A stretch of DNA of 64,000 nucleotides from Actinostola sp. cb2023. Lineage: Eukaryota; Cnidaria; Anthozoa; Actiniaria; Actinostolidae. The DNA lies in contig JAUJYZ010000742.1 of NCBI GenBank assembly GCA_033675265.1, forward strand, positions 92,001 to 156,000, given 5' to 3'. Position 1 is the first letter of the stretch. Each line of letters begins with the position of its first letter. This document shows positions 21,021 to 32,466 of the stretch, piece by piece. The position numbers and the translations under genes are program-made. Below the pieces are notes generated by a model that worked only from the letters and a program-made list of their open reading frames with translations, did not search any database and had not been told where the DNA came from.

Positions 21021-21662
21021 TATTGAAAGGACTAATTCTCCAGAGAACACCATGTTTATCATGAGAACACCATGTTTATCATGGTGTTCCATCAATCTCG
21101 CAGGTCGCTACGTCATTTCAGCGCGCGTATAATATTTAAATTATTTTATAAAATTCGATCCTTGCATGAAAGCTATTGGAATATCACTTCTAAAACAATA
21201 AACTTACCACAATGTTTTTTAATTAGTATCAGTATATTGAAAGGACTAATTCTCCAGAGAACACCATGTTTATCATGAGAACACCATGTTTATCATGGTG
21301 TTCCATCAATCTCGCAGGTCGCTACGTCATTTCAGCGCGCGTATAATATTTAAATTATTTTATAAAATTCGATCCTTGCATGAAAGCTATTGGAATATCA
21401 CTTCTAAAACAATAAACTTACCACAATGTTTTTTAATTAGTATCAGTATATTGAAAGGACTAATTCTCCAGAGAACACCATGTTTATCATGAGAACACCA
21501 TGTTTATCATGGTGTTCCATCAATCTCGCAGGTCGCTACGTCATTTCAGCGCGCGTATAATATTTAAATTACTTTATAAAATTCGATCCTTGCATGAAAG
21601 CTATTGGAATATCACTTCTAAAACAATAAACTTACCACAATGTTTTTTAATTAGTATCAGCG
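21021..21662. repeat. 214-bp tandem triplication reaching into a Kazal exon
   Basis: Copies start at 21021, 21235 and 21449 (TATTGAAAGGACTAATTCTC). Copies 1 and 2 are almost identical and copy 3 differs by single changes. The last 25 bp of copy 3 are the 3' end of the Kazal exon at 21636-21848 and its splice donor, so copies 1 and 2 carry duplicate donors (GTAAGT, minus strand) without the rest of the exon. Each unit also has internal CACCATGTTTATCATG repeats. Confidence 0.93.
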
Positions 21663-21848
21663 TTTTGTTTTCACAAGACACTTTCTCCATGAAGCATATG
21701 TTAAGGTACGTGATTCCATCTGATCCACAAACTGGTTTTAGCATTTTGTTGCACGAAGAATGACACACACAAGTTGGTTGGTTATTTATCATCTTACAAA
21801 TGGAGTATGGCATACTTGAACAGTTTTTTATTGCACAAGTATCACTTT
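21636..21848 (-). CDS. follistatin/Kazal-type module exon
   Basis: A 213-bp exon (71 codons), phase 1 to phase 1: acceptor TTCACCAG|AAAG, donor TGTG|GTAAGT. Ten cysteines: TC, KNC, SIC, PTCVC, SC, PVCGSDGITY, NIC, SC, HC. It ends with KKHC where most modules have a GxC ending. It is a close relative of the exon at 21939-22160 (both have [14 protein letters not shown]), which indicates a local duplication of modules. The 3' border is the site of the 214-bp triplication. Confidence 0.85.
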
Positions 21849-21938
21849 CTGGTGAATAATCATAAAAAATAAAGTTAAGAAGGTCTCACAAAATAAGCAA
21901 TAACTTTGAAGGGTTTCTTTTTCGTTTCTTTTACGTAC

Positions 21939-22160
21939 CTTGGCATTTTCCATTTTTCTTTATGATTATTGGCGTTCGATTCTCGCAAGAGGCTTTTTCC
22001 AGTAGGCAAAAGTTAGAGTACGTTACTCCATCTGATCCACACACTGGCTTCAGTATCTTGGTGCAGGATGACGGACACATGCACGTCGGTTGTTTGTTTA
22101 TCATCTTACAAATGGAGTATGGCAAACTTGAACAGTTCTTCCCTGCACAAGTCTCACGTT
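21939..22160 (-). CDS. follistatin/Kazal-type module exon
   Basis: A 222-bp exon (74 codons), phase 1 to phase 1: acceptor TTTCAATAG|AA, donor CAAG|GTACGT. Ten cysteines: [33 protein letters not shown]. It has a canonical Kazal core and is the best preserved of the set. It is followed after an 90-nt intron by the 21636-21848 exon. Confidence 0.87.
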
Positions 22161-22189
22161 CTATTGAAATACAATTGAAATAGTGCTAT

Positions 22190-22405
22190 TTAAAGTGCTA
22201 CTTGGACGAAAATCGAGCGAAATTTAATTTAGCTGAAACTTCACTGAAATAATCTCAAAGAGCCTACAATTACTGGTTAATGTGTTTTCGCAAAATTCCT
22301 ATGGGAAGTATTACATTTTTATGAATCTTTAGAAGTGTCAATGAGGTCATCTACTCAACCCTAACAATCAACACAGCTTCGCTCCATACATTTCTTTGCA
22401 TTTAA
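22190..22405. repeat. inverted arm, left (fold-back interrupted by a retrotransposon)
   Basis: TTTAAAGTGCTACTTGGACG... with AAATTTAATTTAGCTGAAAC, GTAGATGA-type and CATACATTTCTTTG blocks is the inverse of 26860-27070. The two arms flank the Gypsy element at 22540-26846, suggesting that it inserted inside a fold-back or MITE-like repeat. Confidence 0.8.
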
Positions 22406-22539
22406 TTTCTTGAATTATTTTATTTCTATGAAGCTAAAAGTTTGGGTGAAGGAGTTTTCTTACATTATTTGTGCTTAATTAGGATTGATTGTCTGACCAG
22501 TTGTCTTCAATGCAGAGCTGTTATCTGAACAAAACATTG

Positions 22540-22679
22540 CGCCAGTAAGTTAGACAATAGTATATAAATCCACAACGTGAACGAGGCGGTTTATTGGAAA
22601 GCACATGGATGATAACAACATGGCGGCCGGGGGCGCCTGCACGGTCGGGAGAGACCGCTGACATAATGACGTAATGGCG
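22540..22679 (-). repeat. 140-bp LTR (3' LTR of the minus-strand Gypsy)
   Basis: Appears identical, base for base, to 26707-26846. It contains GTATATAAATC (TATA-like) and GGCGGCCGGGGGCGCC. The ends lie in CGCCAGT...AATGGCG, an unusual terminus, and no clear target duplication was found. Confidence 0.85.
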
Positions 22680-22792
22680 CAACTACTTTCTCTTTTCTTT
22701 TCCCGTCTAATGTAACGGTAAGCTGACCTCTTAACAAAACTGGATAATTAACAACTGAATAGTTTTCTAATTAAAGTCAAATGGGTAACAGT

Positions 22793-25700
22793 TCAAAATT
22801 CCATGATGTAGTCATTGTAGCGTTGGGGTAGGCAATGAGGGCGTGATGACTTCCTTGGTGCTTGGTTATCCAGATAAGTGCGGCTTCGAGGGCTTTGGTT
22901 GTCGGTGATAGTGTTCAAATGATCTTCGTTGTCCACTGTTGCAGGAGGGGTTGTAACTAACTCGTGGAAGTTGTCTGTGGGGATGTAACTATGAGGGGTG
23001 GGTGGTGTGGATATCCCTCGTGGTATTTCGGGGGGTTCTGGAGGACTTGGTCGTGCATCTGAAGAATCGTGCTGTGGGGTGCGGTATGATAATCGGTTGA
23101 GGCTCATGTGGTTGGGTACCTTGTAGCACTCGCTTGCCTTCACGCGGTAGGGGGTCTTCCTATGTTGAGGTCCAGTGAACTTGCGGATATTGCACCATAC
23201 CCCCTCGGTTGAGGTTACAAGGTATCTGTCTCGTGAGCAGGATGTATTTCTATCTGAGTATAGATAGACTAGGTCTCCTATTTTCACCTGAGGAGCGTCA
23301 ATGGCTTTCTTTAGGGGAGCCTTAGACTTTTCACTGTACGGGTGATTCGCGTTGCGTAGGTCATGTTGCTTGTGTACTAGCTCCTGGTCAGATAGAGGAA
23401 CTTGGTGGTTTGAGAATTGATCTCGCTGCATCCACACTTCCCGCGCAGATAAGCCACGTGTTTTCTTGAGGGCAGCACAGGGGTGACAACTTTTGGTCAC
23501 ATGGTCAATGGCTTTGTCCATGTCGAGAGCAAAGAAGTAGCGGTTTGCGGCAGACCTGAGCTGATGGCGAGATGGGTGTTCGAACTTGATGTGTAGAGCG
23601 GTCAGGAGTCCTTCCAGGACTTGACGGGGAACAACGATGCGTTGCCTTGGTGGAGACAGAGGCTCATTACCTTGGACGATAAGTAAGCCATCACTAGCGA
23701 TGGTAGCTATACTCGAATACCTTTTTATGTCTTTGATGTTTGTTAGTTTCTTTGAAGGTCGAATCCCTTGTGTCAGGTGAGCGTGTGTGCGGCGAAGGTC
23801 GGCACACTCAGCTTGTATGGATTGCCAAGCAGCTCTGCTTGTGAAGGGGAGTTTGGATGTTCCCTTAAGGACGTCTTCTACTGATAAGTGTCCTATCACT
23901 GAGTCTTCTGTTTGTTTGATAAAGCTGCAAACTTGACAGGACATGTCATTGCAGTCAGGGGCGTCGCGGCTCGCAAGGTCGGATGGCAATATGGCTGCGC
24001 CTGCAACATGTTGGACGGTGGCTTGGTATCGGCTGACAGTAGACAGAAAGGTTGAAACGCGTGGGCTTACAGAGAATTCGCCACGGCATAATTTTTCAAA
24101 GGCTTGGACGCATGGCTTGCTGTCTGTGAGGATGGATACTTTGTGCCTGGACTGGATTATGTAAGGGCTGAAATGCTTGATTGCTACGGCTATGGCTAAG
24201 GCCTCCACTTCGCATGGCAACCAAGATACTTGGCGGTCACGCAGTTTGGCGCTAAAGAAACCTGCCAGGATCAGTTTTCCCTCGCGTGTTATGTAAAGGG
24301 TAGCTCCAATTCCTGGTTTGCCGACTGCGCCGTCAGTGACAATCCAGAGTTGGTCATTTGGTTTAGGTAGCGTGATGGTGCGGTTAGAGGAGAGGACGGT
24401 TTGTGCAGTAGTAAAGTCCTTGCTTAATTCGTCAGTCCACTTTACAGGGTCTGAGGATTGACGACCAGCAATGGCATCTTCAAGAGGAGCAAGTACCGAG
24501 GCGCATCTAGGGATAACGCCGGCTAAGACTTTGTAGTCTCCGATGAATGATCTCATCCCGGTGACGCAGCTTGGTGGGCTGCACGTAGAGAGTGCAGCAA
24601 TTCGGTGTGGGCAGGCCTGGAGTGTTCCTGACTTGATATCATGTGAAAGCAAGTTGTCAGGATCGAGTTGCACTTTGTCTGAATGATTTCCAACAGAGGT
24701 GTGTAGTGAGGCTGGTGATGTCTTCGGAGTGATTGTTGGAGATCCTTCGTCTTTGTTTGGTTCGAAGACTGGGCTAACTTGGCTGAAATGCTCATTGCGT
24801 TTCAGGGTTTGGGGATGACCAGACAAATTTGGTAGGCGGGTTTTCCCTGCAGTGCTCGAAATGATGTTGGGTTGAGACCATGGTTCATACGCTGTGGTTG
24901 CTCGGGCACAGGGGGAGTCTAGTCGTGGTCCAAGTGTATACTCTGCATCTGGGGCAGCATCATCAGGTAATTGTAGCTCTAAATACTCTCCGGGCCATAT
25001 CGTTGTAGGAGTACCAGGGGCACGTAAAACCAGGGCGCGGCAGACAGGTTTGTCTATGGGCGTGTTGTTGCTGGAACCGTAGAGGACAGTAGTTCCGTCT
25101 TTTAGGGTTATTTCACGTTTGGCTGGTCGGATGGCGATGTCATTACACTCCATGAAAGGGGTGCCAGCGAGAACCTCCACGTCGAGATTTTCCACGACCA
25201 GGCCTTCAAACAGGAACTTGTGATGGTTCCGGATCAGTTCAAAGCGTGTTTCGCCTATCACTCGCATAGGTGAGCTGCCATCGGCTTGGTGGGCTGATTG
25301 TGAGCTTGCAGATATTTCAAGACGAAGCATTTTTACTGTAGACATTCGGATCATGTTACTGGTGGCGCCACTGTCAACGACTACTCGTACTGGATGATGA
25401 CGGTAGAACGTGTCTAAGTAGGGTGACCGACGTACTTGTATGCGTAGGCTTGAGTGTTCTTGGGGTGGGTCGGGGCTCACCTCAGGTTTTGTACAGTAGT
25501 CATCTGTGGTTTCGTCTGGGTCGTCGTCTAAGATGGAAGCGATCTGTCTAGCTTTGACAATATACTTTCGGTCCTGTTCAGGAAGAAAGTTGCATTCGCT
25601 GAGAAAGTGGTTATGGCTTTGGCGACCTGTCTGTTTGCAAAGAGGGCATGTCTTCAGGGGTCGGTTAGGTCTGGCTGGTGTCCTAGCAACTGGCTTGTAA

Positions 25701-26466
25701 GGTTGTGAGGTTCGACGAGTGTAGGGTGTGACTCCGGCTCGTAAGATTTTGGTGTCGTCTGCAGCTTGTATCTCGTCTAGTAGAGAGCTGAGAGCTTGGG
25801 AAATTTCGGCTTTGATCGAGGCCAGGGTGCGTGACCTCAGTTCCGTCCCGTAGCGTTGCTTCACGAGTTTAGGTAGCTCTGGGTGGATGAGTCTTAACCA
25901 TGTGAGGACCACAAAATTCTCTACTGTGGGAGACAACTCTTCGTCTTCTTGTACAGCGTCACTATGGTGTGTTAGTTCGTTGGCCTTGAGTAAACAATCC
26001 TCTACGAAGGCCATGAGGCGTTGGTATAGGTCTTCTGGGCGTTCGTCTGGCTCCAAAGCGATGGAGTTAAAGTCAATGAAATGAGCACCAGTTGTTTGAA
26101 ATCCAAAGTGTAAACGTATGGCTTGCCAGATTGAGTCTAAAGATGTGCTTCCTTTCACCAGGGTGGATCGCGATATGATTTGACAATAATTTGCTATTTG
26201 TCCTAGCATGAGCTCCAGCATGGTGCTTTTTTTTGCTGAGCGGTTCGTCGCCTCGCAGTGGGAACTTCTTCGCCGTCGTTAACAAAGCCTCTAAGGGGGT
26301 CAGCTTTAGACTTTTTTCCCCAGGAGGCATCTTCTACTAGGAATGGTGCGAAGTTCTGATCGAGTGAAAGGGTGTATAATAGGTTTTGCTTCCAATTTTC
26401 GTACGAATTCAATGTTTCGACTTTAGATAAGCACCATTGTTTTGGTGCACGGTTGATGTTGGCCAT
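22793..26466 (-). CDS. Gypsy gag-pol polyprotein lacking RT and integrase core
   Basis: Gag starts at 26466 ([19 protein letters not shown]). After an A8 run at about 26230 coding moves to the -1 frame and stays open for 1142 codons. Order: capsid region, [19 protein letters not shown] zinc motif, aspartic protease [12 protein letters not shown], RNase H ([29 protein letters not shown]), integrase zinc region ([25 protein letters not shown]) and C-terminal [11 protein letters not shown]. The RT palm is missing: the linker jumps to a [14 protein letters not shown] thumb/connection segment. The DDE core between CAALK and the [11 protein letters not shown] tail is also missing. Both losses keep the frame. 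Confidence 0.85.
26223..26240 (-). promoter_or_regulatory. A8 homopolymer at the gag frame change
   Basis: CAGCAAAAAAAAGCACC on the minus strand. The frame upstream (gag) and the long pol frame differ by -1 exactly here. It could be a programmed -1 slip on A AAA AAA or a simple one-base indel in a homopolymer. Confidence 0.35.
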
Positions 26467-26706
26467 GGTTTGCTTTCCTTACCTCAGATACGTCTGTCCA
26501 GTAGAGTTTTCGACTGTGTGAACTTTTGGCTATGTGCTGTGTTACTTTTGCACTAAGTTGATGCACGTATTTCGGCGTCGTGACGTGGAACTCGAATAAT
26601 CTCGCCTGGTTTGAAGCACGTTTGTCGGCTTTTCGGCTTGAAAATTCGAGGGAATCTTGTCTGTTTGTCGACTAGTCAGCGTAGGATCGGATCGTTGCTG
26701 CCACCA

Positions 26707-26846
26707 CGCCAGTAAGTTAGACAATAGTATATAAATCCACAACGTGAACGAGGCGGTTTATTGGAAAGCACATGGATGATAACAACATGGCGGCCGGGGG
26801 CGCCTGCACGGTCGGGAGAGACCGCTGACATAATGACGTAATGGCG
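26707..26846 (-). repeat. 140-bp LTR (5' LTR of the minus-strand Gypsy)
   Basis: Matches 22540-22679 with no difference that I can see. It is followed on the minus strand by TGGTGGCAGCAACG, a plausible primer-binding site. Confidence 0.85.
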
Positions 26847-26859
26847 TTGAGATATTTTG

Positions 26860-27070
26860 ACTCACAAAATACAAAGAAATGTATGGAGCTGAATGTTGGG
26901 TTGAGTAGATGACGTCACTGACACCTCTAAAGATTCATAAAAATATAGTATTTCCCTCTGGAATATCGAAAAAAGATTTTAACTAGTTATTATTAGACCC
27001 TTGAAGAATTATTCAATGAAGTTTCAGCTAAATTAAATTTCGATCGATTTTCGTCCAAGTAGCACTTTAA
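26860..27070. repeat. inverted arm, right
   Basis: Inverse of 22190-22405 (CAAAGAAATGTATGG, GGTTGAGTAGATGACGTCA, GTTTCAGCTAAATTAAATTT, CGTCCAAGTAGCACTTTAA). Confidence 0.8.
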
Positions 27071-27909
27071 CAGTGTTTGGTCACTCGTTGCGTGACTCGG
27101 TACATCATTATTTTCCACTACGAACAAAATTGGCAAATGGATAATTCTCTAGTCCTGACTGATATGCTAAATATTAACCCGAAGCTAACAAACTTCGCAT
27201 ATAAACGGAGATCTATAGTCTTATAATCCTCTCTCATGTTTAGTGTCACTGTATTATCATTATGAGTATTTATACATGTATATATTAAACTGCATAGCTT
27301 TCTCTAGTATATCATGATCATCAAATGTATTCATAACAGCTTCTGTTGATGAAACGAGAACACTTATGCACAACGTAGACACGTTCGAGAAGAAGACCGC
27401 AAAAGTAATATTTTGTGACGCATTTAGTGAATCAGTAACAATTAAAGTTAAAAAAATTATATAGTCATCATAATCACCTATAGTTAATGTTTACAAGTTT
27501 AAAGTTTTTTTTTTCTCGCATGATTCTTATAATTATCCTTCGCTGCGTGTGCTTCCAAGATGGCGATGGCGTTAAGTGCTACTTGTCGTCGTAGTTCAAG
27601 GATAACTTCTTCTCACTCCTTTGCTTCAGCTTCTGAGTCAGTCTTCACATCAGGAGTCTGGTATTCAAGTCTGTACTCTTATTAGTTTCGTCATTTCTTG
27701 TCATAGTTTGAATTGCTCAATAGCTGTGCTAGTTAGCTTTTCATTTGATTTCATTTGTATAGCTTTTGATTTCTCTTTCAGTTCGCGGATCCATTTCGAA
27801 ATCGCTCGACATATTTTGCTGTGGGCCTACCGCGAATGACTTGTACGTTTGTAAGCATAGTGAACGTTTGGAGAAGACGACGACGGATAACTTCGAACAA
27901 CATCACATA
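27071..27909. other. no supported gene
   Basis: AT-rich to 27540, then a stretch with AAGATGGCGATGGCG and a 44-codon frame (27560) that has no recognisable motif. It could hold a promoter or first exon, but nothing supports this. Confidence 0.35.
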
Positions 27910-28185
27910 TGCACTATATTAAGCTTCTATGTACTTTATTAAGTTTGCACGCACTTTATTAAGTTTCTATGCACTTTATTAAGTTTGTACGCACTTTATT
28001 AAATTTGTACTCACTTGATTAAGTTTGCACGCACTTTACATAGTTTGTATGCACTTTATTAAGTTTGCACGCACATTATGTTGAAACCACATTTATTCCG
28101 ACTGTAACCACCAAAACATTACATCACATTGACAATCTTCCTCGTGTCCCCCATCATGCATTGCGGGCACGTCATCCGGGTCACA
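27910..28185 (-). repeat. LTR of the outer Gypsy, built from a 21-22-bp minisatellite
   Basis: About eight units of CACTTTATTAAGTTTGTATG-type sequence make up 27915-28075. The inner border is marked on the minus strand by a polypurine tract (ACGGGGGGAGGA) directly before TGTGACCCGG. The same minisatellite is seen at 43589-43717 and 46136-46172, the partner LTR split by a Crypton. Confidence 0.7.
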
Positions 28186-28326
28186 TCCTCCCCCCGTTGG
28201 AGAGATGTCGACCACGGCATCTAAATTACATGACAACTCTAAATGTTACAAATTTAATCAGTGTTCTGAAACTATAACGTAACGTCTTTGATTAAACAGT
28301 TTTTTTTGTAGATGCATCGTCATTCT

Positions 28327-28636
28327 TGTTTCGTTGTCGCGGTCGATAAACACATCAGTTTCAAATACACGCTCATCGCTGTTCCGATTTATTCAGTGGT
28401 TTACATACGAGGAGGAGTGCGTTCGAAATCTAAGAAATATGGACGTTATCATAAGTAATAGAAGTAGAAATAAGCTCAATGTCAATGTATAGTTACCCGG
28501 TGGCTTCTGAGTCTGTTCCCGCTTACAACGAAAATGTTCACAGTCTTAATGAGCTATTGTGACGCAATCAGTACGATCAGTCTAGAATCTTCATATTACA
28601 GTAATTACATAATTAACGTTAGTTTCGAACGAAACA
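28327..28636 (-). repeat. BEL/Pao LTR, 310 bp (3' LTR)
   Basis: TGTTTCGTTG...CGAACGAAACA, with about four differences from 38834-39143. A polypurine tract (GAGCGGGGGAG, minus strand) abuts its inner edge. The target duplication ATTCT is at 28322-28326 and 39144-39148. Confidence 0.93.
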
Positions 28637-28764
28637 CTCCCCCGCTCAGAAAAAGAGTTAAAGGGTTTTCAGTTAAAAAATCAAAGTTCAGTTCAGTTTA
28701 TTTCTTTGTTGTCTAAAGCCGGTAGTAACACTATCAGTCGGTGGACAGCTCGTTCAACAGTAAC

Positions 28765-29780
28765 ATAGCCTCTCCCTTTGTATTTGGTCACGGGTTCACC
28801 TGGCTTGGGGTTCTTGTACTGTACCTCTACCTTACTTACTTTTCCATCTTCTCCTGTGTAGACCTTTGACACTCTACCAAGCTTCCACTGTACTTTGACA
28901 CTCTACTAAGCTTCCTTACTTACTTTTCCATCTTCTCCTGTGTAGACCTTTGACACTCTACCAAGCTTCCACTGTCCTCGGATTTGGTTTGAATCTTGCA
29001 TCAAGACGATGTCTCCAGCAATCATATTTCGATGTGCAATGTGCCACTTCGGTCTAATAATAAGACTGGGAAAGTAATCTCTTGTCCATTGTTTTCCAAA
29101 AGTTTGCATTAAAATGCCTTGGATGAATTCGAATCGATGCCGTGGGTTTGATGTGGTTTTGAATGGTCCACTGGGCACTCTGGATGTTGATCTTCCTAAT
29201 AAAAGGTCGTTGGGACATCGGTAGGTTCCATCATCCGGTGATGTCGGATGTCTGCCGATGGGTCTTTCATTTACCAAATTCGCGAACTCAAATAAAACTG
29301 TTTGGAGTTCTGAAAAGGTCAGGATGCTTTCGTGTAATAGCTCTCTTAACTGACTTTATAAGCGCCTCTGAAACTCCGTTCTGCCAAGGAGCGTCAGCTG
29401 ATGTAAATTCCCACTGGAAACCTTCAACGGTTCCGAATGCCTTTAATTCTTCCCATGACCATGCTTTAGTAACACTTTTCAGCTCTTCATTAGCTGCTAC
29501 CAGCTGAGGTCCATTATCTGAGTATAGCTTGGATGGATAACCTCTCAATGACACGAATCTTTTCAACACCATTAAAAAGGTTTCTGTGCTGTAGTCAGCT
29601 GCGAGATCGTTTTTTGACCTCATCTTTAATCTTGAAGGGACCAAACAAATCGATAGCCGTACAATGCCAGGCTGGAGCAGGTTTAAGCCTCTCCTTTTGA
29701 AGTTTACCCATTACTTGCTCACTTAGTTTCTTGTCTAGCCTTTTACGCATTATACAGTTGTGTTTGATTGATTTCGTCAT
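28765..29780 (-). pseudogene. BEL/Pao integrase region
   Basis: Several minus-strand frames cover the integrase. In order: WHCTAIDLFGPFKIKDE (first catalytic Asp), LYSDNGPQLVAANEELK (second Asp), EGFQWEFTSADAPWQNGVSE (third, Glu), then the C-terminal DYFPSLIIRPKWHIAHRN and GDIVLMQDSNQIRGQWKLG region. The triad is visible, but frameshifts near 29280 and 29600 and a 60-nt local duplication (about 28840-28960) break the gene. It inserts element cDNA into the host genome when intact. Confidence 0.82.
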
Positions 29781-29834
29781 GTTGAGTAACTTTACTATCC
29801 AGAAGCTGGAGCGAACTTTGCTAGCGGTGGTTGA

Positions 29835-30659
29835 TTACCCCGTAATGTCCCCGATTATGGATATATTCCACCTTGTTGCACGATCTCCCACCACGTATAT
29901 TTCATCCTCACGAAGACGAGGACATAGACGTTTGTACTTTCCTTCCTTTATTTCCTTACTCATGTTTCTCTGAGACTCTTTGATCCACAGTACTTCTGCC
30001 TTTCTCAGATCTTCGGCTGTGGGTTCCTTTATCACATTAAGGAATGTCGGTTTCGGATCTCTTCGGTACATTGATAAAACTCGCGCTGTTACTCGTAACA
30101 ATTTCTTATAACTTGAATAATTGGGTATGTTAATCCTGGTTGTTATATCATCCTTCGTAATCACAGTGGTAACTGTCGCTGCTTTGATCATCTCCGGTAG
30201 TTGTTGTTCAGCATAATTACGAGTTATTGGCCACTCGCTTTTAGGTTGTTTAAGGAATGTAGGTCCTTCTTGCCAAGCACTATTCAAGCCAATCTCATTC
30301 GGCTTCTTGCCTCTCGTCAGCCAATCAGCAATGTTATTCTCACTTTCGATCCAGTGCCAGTCTTTGGGATTAGCGCCTTCTTGGATTTCTCCTATGCGTG
30401 TCTCGGCAAATGTGTTAAAACCATAGGAATCCTTTTGAATCATAGCATGCACTATTTGTGAATCGACGATATGATAGAATATTTGGAACTGGTATCTGCA
30501 TTGCTGCTGTATGAGTACCTTTAGTCGTTTATTAATTATTGCTCCGCATAACTCTATGCGATCTATGGAAATCTTCTTGACGGGGGCAAGACGGTTCTTG
30601 GATAGAATCAGGTTACTTTCAACAATCCGTTTTGGAGCTCCCATCTCACGTAAGCACAT
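29835..30659 (-). pseudogene. BEL/Pao RNase H-like and connection region
   Basis: One 274-codon minus-strand frame covers the RNase H side of pol (NLILSKNRLAPVKKISIDRI, YHIVDSQIVHAMIQKDSYG, WIESENNIADWLTRGKKP) and the start of the integrase zinc region (YVVGDRATRW). It connects by frameshift to the RT at 30824-31756 and to the integrase. The reading is typical of Pao-family pol. Confidence 0.8.
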
Positions 30660-30823
30660 GCGCCAAATGCTTGATTAGATCCATCGCTAAAAATAATCAA
30701 TATTGGATCTCCGACTGCATCACATGGTTTCATGCATCTTTCAAAGTTGACATTGTCCATCTCAAACAACTCTTTGAAGAACATTATCCAACCTCTCCTA
30801 TTCTCCTCCGGAATAGGATCGTC

Positions 30824-31756
30824 CTAGTCTATCTTGACGTCACTTGCCCATATTTGACGCATCATTATCTTGGTTCTTACCGTGAAAGGTCCCGCTAATC
30901 CGAGAGGATCATAGATGCTATTGACTTGTGAGAGAATAATGCGTTTCGTTAGCTGTTCTGGAATTTCGTTGGGGAGCTGATTGATCTTTAGATTCCTTTC
31001 TGTGCGCAGCTTGTTTTTCTTGCGCGAGAAGTCTAATTTTACTTCAAAGCATAAGTAATCTTTGACTGGATGCCAGATGATTCCGAGTACTTTCTCTGTT
31101 GATGTATTTGGCTCATTGAGCATGACCGTTTTCTATTGATTATTAGGATTATCTGAAAATATCCAACCCTTGACTTGGAATCCTCCCTTAATAATCAAGT
31201 TCTCTATGTCGCTGGTAAGTTTCTGCGCTATTAGAAGGTCTTCAGTGCTCTCAATGATGTCATCCATGTAGGTGTTATCTCGGATGATTTTTGCTGCCTG
31301 AGGATACTTTGCCTTTCCCATCTCAGCTGTTTTTCTCAGGGCTACCGTAGCAATGGTGCCCGACGGTTTGTCGCCGAATGATACTCTCTGTATGATGTAC
31401 GTATCTGGTTCTCTCGTTGTCTCCATATCTCGCCACAAGAATTGGTGCGTATTCTGGTCTATTGGTTTTGTCTTTACAGTGTGGTACATCTTCCTGATGT
31501 CTCCCATGAATGCTACTTGGTTCTCTCTAAACCGTATAAGTACTCCTACTATATTGTTGAGTAGATCTGGACCCTTCGCCCAATACTCATTAAGTACAGG
31601 GCCCATGTACTTCGCGCTGCTATTAAACACTATCCTAACCGATGTAGACTTCGAGTCGGGTTTGAGGACTTCATGATGTGAGATATAATGCACAGGTCCT
31701 TTGTAGCTACTCATTTCTTCTTTACTGAGTTTACGGTCAACATCCCTTGCAACCAT
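30824..31756 (-). pseudogene. BEL/Pao reverse transcriptase
   Basis: Two minus-strand frames: fingers and palm (VHYISHHEVLKPDSKSTSVR, RIVFNSSAKYMGPVLNEY, FMGDIRKMYHTVK, then the catalytic YMDD in DNTYMDDIIE), followed after a small break at about 31130 by thumb/connection (EKVLGIIWHP, VNSIYDPLGLAGPFTVRTK). RT converts element RNA to cDNA. YMDD is preserved. The Pao lineage is supported by the YDPLGLAGPF block. Confidence 0.85.
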
Positions 31757-32460
31757 ATCTTTCCCTCGTAAACTTTGGCGTGTTGAGGATTCTTGAGGAG
31801 TCTTTTCTCAGTAGAGATCAACATTGCCAAGGCTACTCGCCTGTTATCTGGGAGAACGGAAGGATCTTTAACCCAAGGATACTCTGCAATCCATCGGTTA
31901 TCCTGACTGTCGTACTCCATATTTCTTTCGATTAGCTCTAGCTCTCTTTCTTCTTTGATACTGTACTCTTTACTTCCAATTGGACATTTCCCACATTTAC
32001 ATCCTCCACAGCGTGGCTTACACTCGATTCCTAAATTCGCGATGTTGTAGAAATCTTCTACGTTCGCTTTCACAACATGGTGAACTCTTACATCATCGAG
32101 GTTAGGTCTCGTACTGGTTTCCTTGATCAATGGGTGTGTTCCCCCGATGCATCGTCCGAAGCGATTCTTCAGAAGCAACAGATGTCCTGAACTTTGCTCT
32201 CTCTCACGATGAAATCCAGCATATTCATAGCCTATTAGCACATCAATAGCTCCAGTAGGACGCACAATTTCATGTCTTGAGACATTTTTGAATAATTGAG
32301 CAACTCCATCAATTTTTATGCTTTGTATGTCGGAGGTGATTTTGTCGATTCTATAAACGTCAAACTCGACAATCTGTCCTTGTTCACTGATGAGAGGTAG
32401 ACGATACTTTTCTGATGCAATCTTTTCGCTTTTCGCCCCCACTTTCACTATAGACAACTC
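31711..32460 (-). pseudogene. BEL/Pao protease-RT linker, 3' part split by the mini-element
   Basis: The minus-strand frame (VELSIVKVGAKSEKIASEKY, VLIGYEYAGFHREREQSSGH, CIGGTHPLIKE, CKPRCGGCKCGKCPIG) covers the segment between protease and RT in Pao elements. Its upstream half, with the protease Asp motif, lies on the far side of the mini-element at 37063-37782. The join falls at the duplicated CACCCG. Confidence 0.85.
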
Positions 32461-32466
32461 CACCCG
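32461..32466. repeat. target-site duplication CACCCG (left)
   Basis: CACCCG directly precedes AGTAGTAGGG. The same six bases follow CCCTACTACT at 37057-37062. A 6-bp duplication is the Maverick/Polinton hallmark. Confidence 0.93.

Noticed and set aside
21072..21763. Three near-identical 68-aa frames (MFIMVFHQSRRSLRH)
   Set aside because: They fall on the 214-bp triplication, antisense to a Kazal exon end; no independent coding signal.
27560..27694. 44-codon frame starting MAMALSATCRRSS
   Set aside because: No homology cue, no splice context and no neighbours that support it.
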